Assembly (NCBI GenBank): GCA_001885315.1
Contig: MLPZ01000001.1
Coordinates: 310,001-374,000 of the forward strand
Origin: Treponema sp. CETP13
Lineage (GTDB): Bacteria > Spirochaetota > Spirochaetia > Treponematales > Treponemataceae
DNA: 64,000 nucleotides
Reading direction: 5' to 3'
The notes under the pieces are model-generated. The model did not search any database, was not told where the DNA came from, and worked only from the letters and a program-made list of their open reading frames with translations. Below, piece by piece: positions 44,751 to 51,821 of the stretch (the first letter of the stretch is position 1; each line of letters starts with the position of its first letter). A program made the position numbers and the translations under genes.

Positions 44751-44990
44751 ATGGCAAACGATGAATTATTCGTTAAAATGCAGAAATTAATTGCAGAGAA
44801 ATTGGAAATTGATGAAGACAAAGTAACAATGGATTCTTCTTTCCGTCAAGATTTAGGTGCAGACAGTTTAGATACCTACGAACTTGTTTATGCTATCGAA
44901 GAAGAACTTGGTGTGAGCGTTCCAGATGCAAAAGCAAATGAATTTGAAACTGTAAAAGATGCTTACGATTTTGTAAAATCACAACAGTAA
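44751..44990 (+). CDS. acpP: Acyl carrier protein
   Basis: This 79-residue four-helix protein carries growing acyl chains in fatty acid synthesis. The phosphopantetheine site is Ser in LGADSLDTYEL near residue 37. Composition is acidic, as normal. The ATG at 44751 is chosen because AGGAGA lies 7 nt upstream; the frame is open 27 nt further up at an ATG overlapping rpmF but that has no ribosome site. coaD, encoded nearby, makes the cofactor precursor. Confidence 0.96.
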   Translation: MANDELFVKMQKLIAEKLEIDEDKVTMDSSFRQDLGADSLDTYELVYAIEEELGVSVPDAKANEFETVKDAYDFVKSQQ

Positions 44991-45011
44991 TATAGTTAGT
45001 TCGTAATCAGA

Positions 45012-45046
45012 AAACACAGGTGTTGTATCCTGTGTTTCTTTTTTTT
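45012..45046 (+). terminator. Terminator after acpP
   Basis: A perfect 9-bp stem (45012-45020 with 45029-45037; loop 8) is followed by C and eight T, ending the rpmF-acpP message. Confidence 0.85.
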
Positions 45047-45116
45047 AAATTAGAAAGATTTCCACACAAGGTCTTATTCCCTTTCATTTTTTTTTAAATT
45101 GCAGTAATTTATATAT

Positions 45117-45857
45117 ATGAAAACAAGCAAATTACAGTTTCAACAATTATCACATAAAAGAATTCTTCAGCTAGAAAATTTTCAAAAAAAAATTTCAATA
45201 CATTTTAATAACATTAATCTTCTCGATTATGCTTTCCATCATCGTTCTTATTCTAATGAAGTTTTTAATTATTCAGGTAATAATGAACGATTAGAGTTTT
45301 TAGGGGATTCTGTGCTTGGTTTGGCTTGTGCAACCTATTTGTTTAAGACAATGGAGGATCATCCAGAGGGTGATTTAGCTAAGATTAAGTCAGTAGTTGT
45401 TTCTGAAGACACTTTGGCTATTATTGCAGTAAAAATAGGTATAAATAAATGTTTGTCACTTGGAAAGGGAGAAGAAAATTCTGGGGGACGAGAAAAAAAA
45501 GCTATTTTAGCTGATGCTACAGAGGCTGTTTTTGGGGCTTATTATATTGATTCTGGGTTTGAAGCTGCTGAGAAATTAGTATTGGAGTTATTAATACCTG
45601 AAATTGACAAAGTACGATCTAATAAACATCACAAAGATTATAAAACGCTTTTACAAGAATTTTATCAAAAGAAATATAAAGTTTGTCCTCGTTACGAGAT
45701 AGTTAAAAAAACAGGGCCTGATCATGATCGTACATATTGGGTTAGTGTTCATTTAAAAAATGATATTTATGGTCCAAAAAGTGGCAAAAGTAAAAAGGAA
45801 GCTGAACAAAATGTCGCTAAATTTACTTGGAATCAATTAACGGCTAACAATACCTAA
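45117..45857 (+). CDS. rnc: Ribonuclease III
   Basis: This 246-residue enzyme cuts double-stranded RNA, including rRNA precursors. The catalytic signature is NERLEFLGDSVLGLACA near residue 58, with the acidic residue motif ILADATEAVFGAYYIDSG near 130. A double-stranded-RNA-binding domain (about 165-240) starts DYKTLLQEFYQKKYK. It comes after the acpP terminator, yet no clear promoter or Shine-Dalgarno was found before the ATG. The CbiG-like gene follows after 13 nt. Confidence 0.95.
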   Translation: MKTSKLQFQQLSHKRILQLENFQKKISIHFNNINLLDYAFHHRSYSNEVFNYSGNNERLEFLGDSVLGLACATYLFKTMEDHPEGDLAKIKSVVVSEDTLAIIAVKIGINKCLSLGKGEENSGGREKKAILADATEAVFGAYYIDSGFEAAEKLVLELLIPEIDKVRSNKHHKDYKTLLQEFYQKKYKVCPRYEIVKKTGPDHDRTYWVSVHLKNDIYGPKSGKSKKEAEQNVAKFTWNQLTANNT

Positions 45858-45870
45858 AAGTAGGAGGTAC

Positions 45871-46626
45871 ATGAATAATTATAGTTCCAATTTACGCAGG
45901 GCTTTTGTTTTATCTTTTACTCATTCGGGAAATAATCTAGCTCGTAAAATTGCTTCTAGATTTTCTTGTCCAAATTTTTCATTCTCGATAGCTTTTGCTG
46001 GTGAGGTGGATATTGATGATTGGATTTGGAATGCTTGGTCTAAAGCTGACATAATAATATTTATAGGGCAGTCTGATAAATCTATTCGGTATTTTGCTTC
46101 TTATATATCTTCTCCAAATATAGATCCTTCTGTTATATTAATTGATGATAACGGAAAATTTGTTGTACCTCTTTTAAAACGTGCAGAGTCTAATAACGAT
46201 GATTGTATTCAAAGTATTGTAAGTTTTATGCATGCTACATTTGTAAATATGCAAGAGACAGTAGATACAATTTTTGATATTGGAGAGTGGGCTAAGAAAA
46301 ATCATTTGGTAATTGTTAATCCCACAGCATTACCAATCGTTGAAAATACTCTTAAACAAGGTAAAACTGTTAGTTTTTCTTCTTCTTTCCCTGTTAGAGG
46401 TACAATTCCTTCAATATTTGAAGAGGATCCAGATTTAGATGTTAAAATATTTATAACAAAAATATCTCCTATTGAAAGTACAGACGAATGGAGTCTTAAT
46501 ACTTTGTATCTAATTCCTAATAAAAAGGAAAGGTTTGTAGAGACTGCTATTACTAATGATAGTTTTGTAGTCGTTTTTACAAAAGAAGATAATCCTGATG
46601 ATATCATTTGCGGAGAGTATCACTAA
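45871..46626 (+). CDS. CbiG-like protein, orphan and degenerate
   Basis: The 251-residue protein resembles the N-terminal and middle parts of CbiG, the cobalamin-ring lactone hydrolase. Similar segments: FVLSFTHSGNNLARKIASRF at the start, ADIIIFIGQSDKSIRYFASY near 55 (CbiG: an IIFIGA-type strand and RAIAP-like helix), and DPSVILIDDNGKFVVPLL near 85. The following Gly-His/Gly-Gly-Ala-Asn motif of true CbiG is replaced by KRAESNNDD. The C-terminal CbiG domain is missing and no other cobalamin gene is near. Probably it has a new role; GGAGG precedes the ATG and the stop overlaps the next gene. Confidence 0.55.
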   Translation: MNNYSSNLRRAFVLSFTHSGNNLARKIASRFSCPNFSFSIAFAGEVDIDDWIWNAWSKADIIIFIGQSDKSIRYFASYISSPNIDPSVILIDDNGKFVVPLLKRAESNNDDCIQSIVSFMHATFVNMQETVDTIFDIGEWAKKNHLVIVNPTALPIVENTLKQGKTVSFSSSFPVRGTIPSIFEEDPDLDVKIFITKISPIESTDEWSLNTLYLIPNKKERFVETAITNDSFVVVFTKEDNPDDIICGEYH

Positions 46627-47255
46627 TGGATATTGTAAACTACTTAAAAAAGCATAAAAATACGCTCCTTGTTATAGCTTTTTTTATTTTTATAGGTATC
46701 TTTTGTTTTTTATTTTTTTATAATCGTCCTGAATTATTAAAAGATCCTTATGCTTTAAAAACACTTATTGAAGGGTATGGGCATTTTAGTATATTAGTTT
46801 TTTTATGTTTACAAATTTTGCAGATAGTATTTTTTGTAATTCCTGGTGAAATTTTTCAAATTGTAGCTGGATATATTTTTGGTCCTTTTTTGGGGTTTGC
46901 TTTGTGTCTTATTGGAAGTATTATAGGAGGGACTATAAACTTTTATATTGCTCGAATAGCTGGACGACACTATATTGAAAAATTAGTTACAGAGAAAAAC
47001 AACTGGCTTTTTGATAAAATAAATAAATTTAATGGGAAACCTAATTTTGAAAAAAGAGCTTCACGGGATATCTTTATATTATATCTTATTCCAGGAATGC
47101 CAAAAGATGTTCTTGGGTATGTTGCTGGCGTAACTGAAATAAGATATATACATTATATAATTGCATCTAACTTGGGTAAAATGCCAGCACTCTTTTTATC
47201 TACATTTTTTGGCGGAAACTTTTTTACTGTTTTCTCTCTTTTTAAGGGTGTGTAA
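46626..47255 (+). CDS. TVP38/TMEM64 family membrane protein
   Basis: This 209-residue inner membrane protein has about five or six helices and belongs to the TVP38/DedA-like group. Signatures: PGEIFQIVAGYIFGPFLG near residue 75, and GGTINFYIARIAGRHYIE, followed by IPGMPKDVLGYVAGVTEI near residue 155. Members of the wider DedA group have been linked to lipid flipping. The ATG overlaps the stop of the CbiG-like gene; GGAGAG lies 8 nt before it. It ends exactly where the convergent plsC gene ends. Confidence 0.85.
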   Translation: MDIVNYLKKHKNTLLVIAFFIFIGIFCFLFFYNRPELLKDPYALKTLIEGYGHFSILVFLCLQILQIVFFVIPGEIFQIVAGYIFGPFLGFALCLIGSIIGGTINFYIARIAGRHYIEKLVTEKNNWLFDKINKFNGKPNFEKRASRDIFILYLIPGMPKDVLGYVAGVTEIRYIHYIIASNLGKMPALFLSTFFGGNFFTVFSLFKGV

Positions 47256-48047
47256 CTATTTATGCCTTTTAGAATCCTTTTTTTTCTTTTTTGCTTCAAT
47301 TTTTGCTATTTCTTTTGGGTCTCGTAATGAACTTTGGGGGAAAGCTTCTTGTATTGTTTTTTGAACTTGTAATGGAATAGAATGTTGTTCTTCTTTTGTT
47401 ATTCCTTTTGTGTAAACTGGAGGATGAATTGTTAAAGTAATATTTCCTGGTCTTATTCTATTATGTTCTTCAAAAATACGCCAGGTTCCATCAATAGTTA
47501 TTGGTACAATAGGTGCCTCTGATCTATATGCAAGTTTAAAGCTTCCAGATTTAAATTCTTTTATAGGGCCACCTTTACTTCTTGTGCCTTCAGGAAATAT
47601 AACTAAAGAGTATCCTTTTTTAACTGATTCAATTGCTTCTTTCATTGCTTGTAATGATTGGCGAGGGTTTTTCCTTACAATAAAAGTGCATTGCATAAGA
47701 GCCATCCAATTTGCAAGATATCCTATTTTTTTTATTTCAGCTTTGGCCATAAATGCTGTAGGTTTATCTATAAATCCGAGTATTGAAACAATATCAACAT
47801 ATCCTTGATGATTTGCAACAAATACTACAGCTTCGTCTTTTGGAATATTTTCTTGACCTTTTACCGTTACCTTAGCACCAAATACTTCTGCTACATATTT
47901 TGCCCATGTAGGAACTAAATCTTGTACAATTTTATCACGCGCTTCTATATTCCCTTGTTTGTCATAGTTGATGGCTTCTTTAAGCAGTGGCTTTTTATGT
48001 TTTATCCATCTAATTATTTTTAGTGCTTTAAAAAGTGTTTTTAGCAT
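47256..48047 (-). CDS. plsC: 1-acyl-sn-glycerol-3-phosphate acyltransferase
   Basis: This 263-residue membrane-bound enzyme adds the second acyl chain to make phosphatidate. The catalytic motif H-x4-D is in VANHQGYVDIVS near residue 80; the substrate motif FPEGTRSKGG is near residue 153. An N-terminal helix and a Lys-rich C-terminus (KKKKKDSKRHK) frame it. AGGAG precedes the ATG. It is convergent with the TVP38 gene with no gap. Its product is the substrate of CdsA, encoded elsewhere in this window. Confidence 0.92.
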   Translation of the reverse strand: MLKTLFKALKIIRWIKHKKPLLKEAINYDKQGNIEARDKIVQDLVPTWAKYVAEVFGAKVTVKGQENIPKDEAVVFVANHQGYVDIVSILGFIDKPTAFMAKAEIKKIGYLANWMALMQCTFIVRKNPRQSLQAMKEAIESVKKGYSLVIFPEGTRSKGGPIKEFKSGSFKLAYRSEAPIVPITIDGTWRIFEEHNRIRPGNITLTIHPPVYTKGITKEEQHSIPLQVQKTIQEAFPQSSLRDPKEIAKIEAKKKKKDSKRHK

Positions 48048-48141
48048 AGTAGCTCCTTGTTGTATAAATAGTATTAAACATTAAGATATATAAGTATAAC
48101 TATACTGTTTTTTTTTGTCTATCAAAATAAATTTTATTAAT

Positions 48142-48206
48142 TGGCAGAATTAATTATGCCAGATTTGAAAACTGCCAAAATTCAAATTTCGTTTACTGCC
48201 ATAATT
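48142..48206. promoter_or_regulatory. Cluster of TGCCA half-sites with nested inverted repeats upstream of the PTS operon
   Basis: Four TGCCA/TGGCA boxes occur in 60 bp (48142-48146 inverted, 48157-48161, 48173-48177, 48197-48201). AATTATG (48152-48158) pairs with CATAATT (48200-48206) and, inside it, ATTTGAA (48163-48169) with TTCAAAT (48181-48187). This is the pattern of a multi-dimer operator or activator site; the PRD regulator at the end of the operon is the likely ligand. Confidence 0.55.
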
Positions 48207-48256
48207 AAATAAAAAAAACTTGTTTTATCCAAAAATCAATGATGTAATAGTTTTAT

Positions 48257-48295
48257 AAGTTTTTGAAATAGTTGCCGGCATGTATTTCAAAACTT
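48257..48295 (+). promoter_or_regulatory. 39-bp interrupted palindrome with TGCCGGCA core before the PTS operon
   Basis: Arms of 13-14 bp (48257-48270 with 48283-48295, one extra T) flank the perfect palindrome TGCCGGCA at 48273-48280. It ends about 18 nt before the GGAGG of the first gene. It may be an operator (its core matches the TGCCA boxes upstream) or an RNA hairpin bound by the PRD protein. Confidence 0.55.
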
Positions 48296-48327
48296 AAAAA
48301 AATCAAAAAAGATTCTTGGAGGTTTTT

Positions 48328-49707
48328 ATGGCAAATTCAGGACGCGTTAGGGTTCAGAAATTTGGACGTTTCATGAGTGGTATGGTAATGCCAAATCTTG
48401 GTGCATTTATTGCATGGGGACTTATTACTGCTTTATTTATTAGTACTGGATGGATTCCTAATGAACGATTTGCAAAACTTGTCGGACCGATGCTTACATA
48501 TTTGTTGCCACTACTTATTGGTTTTACTGGTGGTAAAATAGTTCATGGTATTCGTGGTGGGGTCGTTGGAGCTGTTGCAACAATGGGTGTCATTGTAGGT
48601 GCTGATGTAACCATGCTCATGGGAGCTATGATTATGGGTCCTGTTGGTGGTCTTTGTGTTAAAAAATTTGATAAATTGACAGAAGGTAAAATTGCCGGTG
48701 GATTTGAAATGCTAGTCGAAAATTTTTCGGCTGGGATTATAGGTCTCTTACTTGCTTTAATATCTAATATACTAATTCAGCCAATTATGACAGCAATACT
48801 AGCTTTCCTTACTATTGGTGTAAACTGGATTGTATATCATAAAATGCTTCCTTTTTCTGCTGTTTTTATTGAACCTGCAAAAGTCCTTTTCTTAAACAAT
48901 GCTGTTAATCATGGTGTTCTTGCTCCGATAGCAGTAGAACAGGTAAAAGAAACAGGGAAATCAGTTTTATTTCTACTCGAATCCAATCCAGGACCTGGAT
49001 TAGGTGTTCTTCTAGCTTATTGGATGTTTTCTAAAGGAACGGCAAAAGCTTCTGCTCCTGGGGCAATTATTGTTCATTTTTTAGGTGGAATACACGAGAT
49101 TTATTTCCCATATATTCTTATGCAACCAATACTTCTTCTCGCTACTATTGCAGGTGGATTTGTTGGCCAGCTGACTTTTGTAATAACAGGGGCTGGTGAG
49201 GTTGCTACACCATCACCTGGAAGTATATTTGCACTTATTGCTGTTGCGCCAAAAGGTGGTCTATTTCCAGTTTTATTAGGAGTTTTAACTTCTGCTATTG
49301 TAAGTTTTGTAGTTGCAATGCCTTTTGTTAAGAAAAATGCCGCTAAAATGGAACTTGAAGATGGTGATGATATGCTTGAAATGGCAAAAAAAAGTGTTCA
49401 AAATATGAAGGATATTGGAAAAACAGAAAATATTTATTTTGCTTGTGATGCAGGAATGGGTACGAGTGCTATGGGGGCTTCTAAACTAAAAAAGATGTTA
49501 AAAGAAGCTGGAAAAACTGAGATAAAAGTTGAACATGTAGCAATTGATGCTATCCCTCCTACTGCTCAGTTGGTAATTTGTCAGAAATCACTGGTTGATC
49601 GAGCAAAACAAACGTCTCCAAATGCACAAGTCTTTGGAATCAATAATCTTGTTAATTCTAAAGAATATAAGGAAATAGTTGAAACAATTACTAATGCTAA
49701 TAAATAG
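48328..49707 (+). CDS. PTS mannitol-type transporter, fused IICB subunits
   Basis: This 459-residue protein imports and phosphorylates a polyol or sugar. The IIC membrane part (about 1-335, GLITALFISTGWIPNERF at the start, PGPGLGVLLAY and HFLGGIHEIYFPYI as mannitol-family motifs) is followed by the IIB domain with phospho-Cys373 in CDAGMGTSAMGASKL. No IIA domain is fused; a separate IIA gene follows. The ATG at 48328 has GGAGG 5 nt upstream. Mannitol is the best guess from the family; the neighbouring SorE-like enzyme leaves other hexitols or sorbose possible. Confidence 0.9.
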   Translation: MANSGRVRVQKFGRFMSGMVMPNLGAFIAWGLITALFISTGWIPNERFAKLVGPMLTYLLPLLIGFTGGKIVHGIRGGVVGAVATMGVIVGADVTMLMGAMIMGPVGGLCVKKFDKLTEGKIAGGFEMLVENFSAGIIGLLLALISNILIQPIMTAILAFLTIGVNWIVYHKMLPFSAVFIEPAKVLFLNNAVNHGVLAPIAVEQVKETGKSVLFLLESNPGPGLGVLLAYWMFSKGTAKASAPGAIIVHFLGGIHEIYFPYILMQPILLLATIAGGFVGQLTFVITGAGEVATPSPGSIFALIAVAPKGGLFPVLLGVLTSAIVSFVVAMPFVKKNAAKMELEDGDDMLEMAKKSVQNMKDIGKTENIYFACDAGMGTSAMGASKLKKMLKEAGKTEIKVEHVAIDAIPPTAQLVICQKSLVDRAKQTSPNAQVFGINNLVNSKEYKEIVETITNANK

Positions 49708-49727
49708 AATCAGATAGATGGTTATGA

Positions 49728-49762
49728 AGAGAGCAGATATGCTAAAAACATGTTTGTTCTCT
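49728..49762 (+). promoter_or_regulatory. Intra-operon hairpin between IICB and IIA
   Basis: A 14-bp stem with several wobble pairs (49728-49741 with 49749-49762, loop 7) lies in the 83-nt gap and is not followed by T. It may stabilise or process the message so that IICB and IIA are made in different amounts. Confidence 0.45.
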
Positions 49763-49790
49763 GAATGACCAATAATAATAAGGAGATATA

Positions 49791-50249
49791 ATGGAGTTTA
49801 TAGAATATTTACTGGATAATAAAGCAATCGAAGCTGGAATTAGTGTTAAGGACTGGAAAGAAGCTATTCGAGAAGGTGGAAAACTGTTATTGAAACAAGA
49901 AGTTTGCAATTCTAATTATATTGAATCAATTATTAAAAGTTGCGAAGAAAATGGTCCATATTTTGTAATTGGTGAAGGTATTGCAATGCCTCATACCCGT
50001 CCTGAAAAGGGGGCTCTTGGAAACGGGTTTGCTTTAGTAACCCTTAATCCTCCTGTATTTTTTGATGATCCAGATAATGATCCTATAGATATACTAATAT
50101 TTATGGCTGCTAAAAACAGCAGTGAGCATGTTGAGGATTTAATGTGTCAAATTGGTGATTTTTGTGATGATGAAGATAAATTGAATTCATTACGAAGTCT
50201 TAAAACTACTGAAGATGTGGTCGCTTATTTTAAAACGATAAAACAATAA
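49791..50249 (+). CDS. PTS IIA component (mannitol/fructose/ascorbate type)
   Basis: This 152-residue cytoplasmic protein passes phosphate from HPr to the IIB domain. The active His68 is in GEGIAMPHTRPEKGA, a motif shared by the IIA-2 family and closest to the ascorbate/BglG-linked branch. It shows the usual TLNPPVFFDDPDNDPIDILIF. A very strong AAGGAGATATA precedes the ATG. It completes the IICB protein encoded upstream. Confidence 0.92.
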   Translation: MEFIEYLLDNKAIEAGISVKDWKEAIREGGKLLLKQEVCNSNYIESIIKSCEENGPYFVIGEGIAMPHTRPEKGALGNGFALVTLNPPVFFDDPDNDPIDILIFMAAKNSSEHVEDLMCQIGDFCDDEDKLNSLRSLKTTEDVVAYFKTIKQ

Positions 50250-50259
50250 GGAAGATGAA

Positions 50260-51519
50260 ATGAAAACAACGGCTGTTCGTTTGTATGGCAAAAATGATTT
50301 AAGAATGGAAACTTTCGATTTACCAGAAATCAAAGATGATGAAATACTTTTAAAAGTAGTTGCAGATAGTATGTGCATGAGTACATGGAAAGCTGTTCAG
50401 GCTGGGAAAGATCATAATAGGATTCCTGATAATGTAGCTGAAAATCCTATTATAATTGGTCACGAGTTGACTGGAGTCTTACAAAAAATTGGAAAAAAGT
50501 GGGAAAGTCAGTTTTCTGCAGGCCAAATGGTTACAATGCAACCTGCACTTAATTACAAAGGTTCAATGGCTTCTCCTGGTTATTCTTATAAATATTGTGG
50601 TGGGGATGCTACATATATAATTTTACCCCCAGAAGTTATGATTGTAGGTGCTCTTTTACCTGTTAAAGTTGATGGCTATTTTAAATCAGCTCTATCTGAA
50701 CCTTATTCTTGTGTTATAGGTGCAATGCATTCTTTTTTTAGAACAAGTCGCCAAAAACATGAACATGTTCTTGGTATGAAAGCGGGAGGAAATTTAGCTA
50801 TTTTAGGTGGTTGTGGCCCTATGGGATTAGCTGCTCTTGATTATTCTCTTGCTGCTGATCAGCATCCAGCTCACGTTGTTGTATCAGATCAAGATGATAA
50901 AAAGATAGCACGTGCAAAACTTATTTTTGATCCTGTTGCAAAAGAACGAGGTATTCGTCTTGATATTGTAAATACAAAAAATAAAGATGATTATGAAGTC
51001 TTGTTCGAAGCATCTGATAAGAAAAAATACGATGATATTTTAGTAATGCTACCTATTCCGGCTGTTCTTGAAACTGCAGACAAGTTACTTGCTTTTAATG
51101 GATGTATGAATTTCTTTTCGGGTCCAATCGATACAAATCTTTCTGCAAAAGTAAATTTTTACGATGTTCACTACTATGAAAAACATATTATAGGTACTAC
51201 GGGAGGAAATAACGATGACCAAAAAGAAGCTCTTTCCCTTATGGAAAAAAACTTGATTCATCCTGAGGCTCTCATAACGCATGTTGGAGGATTAAATTCA
51301 GCTGCAGAAGCTACGATGAATCTACCAAAAATACCAGGTGGAAAAAAACTTATCTATACACATAAAAAATTCCCATTAATAAGTCTTGAAAATCTTCCTG
51401 AACTTTCAGAAAACTCAAGCTTTTTGAAAGGACTTGCCGAGATAGTAACAGCAAATAATGGGTTATGGTCGCCAGAAGCAGAACAATACGTACTTGCAAA
51501 TGCGCCATCAATTGACTAA
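50260..51519 (+). CDS. Zinc-dependent sugar-phosphate dehydrogenase, SorE-like (sorbose 1-phosphate reductase family)
   Basis: This 419-residue medium-chain dehydrogenase resembles SorE of the L-sorbose operon. It has KTTAVRLYGKNDLRMETFDL at the N-terminus, IIGHELTGVL (catalytic zinc His/Glu), YSYKYCGGDATYIILPPEV and a dinucleotide loop NLAILGGCGPMGLAALDYS. SorE reduces L-sorbose 1-phosphate to glucitol 6-phosphate. In this operon it probably acts on the phosphorylated product of the IICB transporter, oxidising or reducing it toward the fruK substrate. AAGGAAG precedes the ATG. Substrate remains inferred. Confidence 0.8.
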   Translation: MKTTAVRLYGKNDLRMETFDLPEIKDDEILLKVVADSMCMSTWKAVQAGKDHNRIPDNVAENPIIIGHELTGVLQKIGKKWESQFSAGQMVTMQPALNYKGSMASPGYSYKYCGGDATYIILPPEVMIVGALLPVKVDGYFKSALSEPYSCVIGAMHSFFRTSRQKHEHVLGMKAGGNLAILGGCGPMGLAALDYSLAADQHPAHVVVSDQDDKKIARAKLIFDPVAKERGIRLDIVNTKNKDDYEVLFEASDKKKYDDILVMLPIPAVLETADKLLAFNGCMNFFSGPIDTNLSAKVNFYDVHYYEKHIIGTTGGNNDDQKEALSLMEKNLIHPEALITHVGGLNSAAEATMNLPKIPGGKKLIYTHKKFPLISLENLPELSENSSFLKGLAEIVTANNGLWSPEAEQYVLANAPSID

Positions 51520-51538
51520 TTTTTGTAGGAGAATAATA

Positions 51539-51799
51539 ATGATAGAAAAAGAAATACGAATAATGGATCCTGACGGTCTTCATACACGACCTGCAAAACA
51601 GTTTGTTGATGCAGCTAAAAAATTTATTTGTAGTGTAACCCTCATAAAAGATGATAAGGAAGGAACAGGCAAAAATCTTATAAAACTCATGAAACTTGGT
51701 ATTTCTTGTGGAACACTAATCACATTGAGATGTGAGGGACCTGATGAAAAAGAAGCTTGTGAAACACTTGGCACTATATTATTAAATATGAAGGGATAA
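51539..51799 (+). CDS. ptsH: HPr phosphocarrier protein
   Basis: The 86-residue protein relays phosphate from EI to IIA. The active His15 is in DPDGLHTRPAKQF. The regulatory Ser46 of Gram-positive and many spirochaete HPr proteins is Asn46 here (EGTGKNLIKLM), so HPr kinase should not act on it. The ATG at 51539 is preferred to a longer frame because AGGAGA lies 6 nt upstream and the usual HPr N-terminus begins there. Finding HPr inside a substrate-specific operon is unusual. Confidence 0.93.
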   Translation: MIEKEIRIMDPDGLHTRPAKQFVDAAKKFICSVTLIKDDKEGTGKNLIKLMKLGISCGTLITLRCEGPDEKEACETLGTILLNMKG

Positions 51800-51821
51800 T
51801 AATTTTGGGAGAAAATACTGA

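Noticed and set aside
45047-45116. Leaderless promoter for rnc
   Set aside because: No -35 box at a fitting distance and the A/T stretch before the ATG gives only a poor -10; left unassigned.
48120-48240. Sigma-54 (-24/-12) promoter before the PTS operon, possible target of the NtrC-like regulator
   Set aside because: The TGGCA boxes lack a GC dinucleotide at the required distance on both strands, so GG-N10-GC spacing is not met.
49791-50249. Ascorbate-specific IIA (UlaC) as the product name
   Set aside because: The His motif resembles that branch, but the partner IICB is clearly mannitol-type and no ulaA/ulaB-like gene is present.
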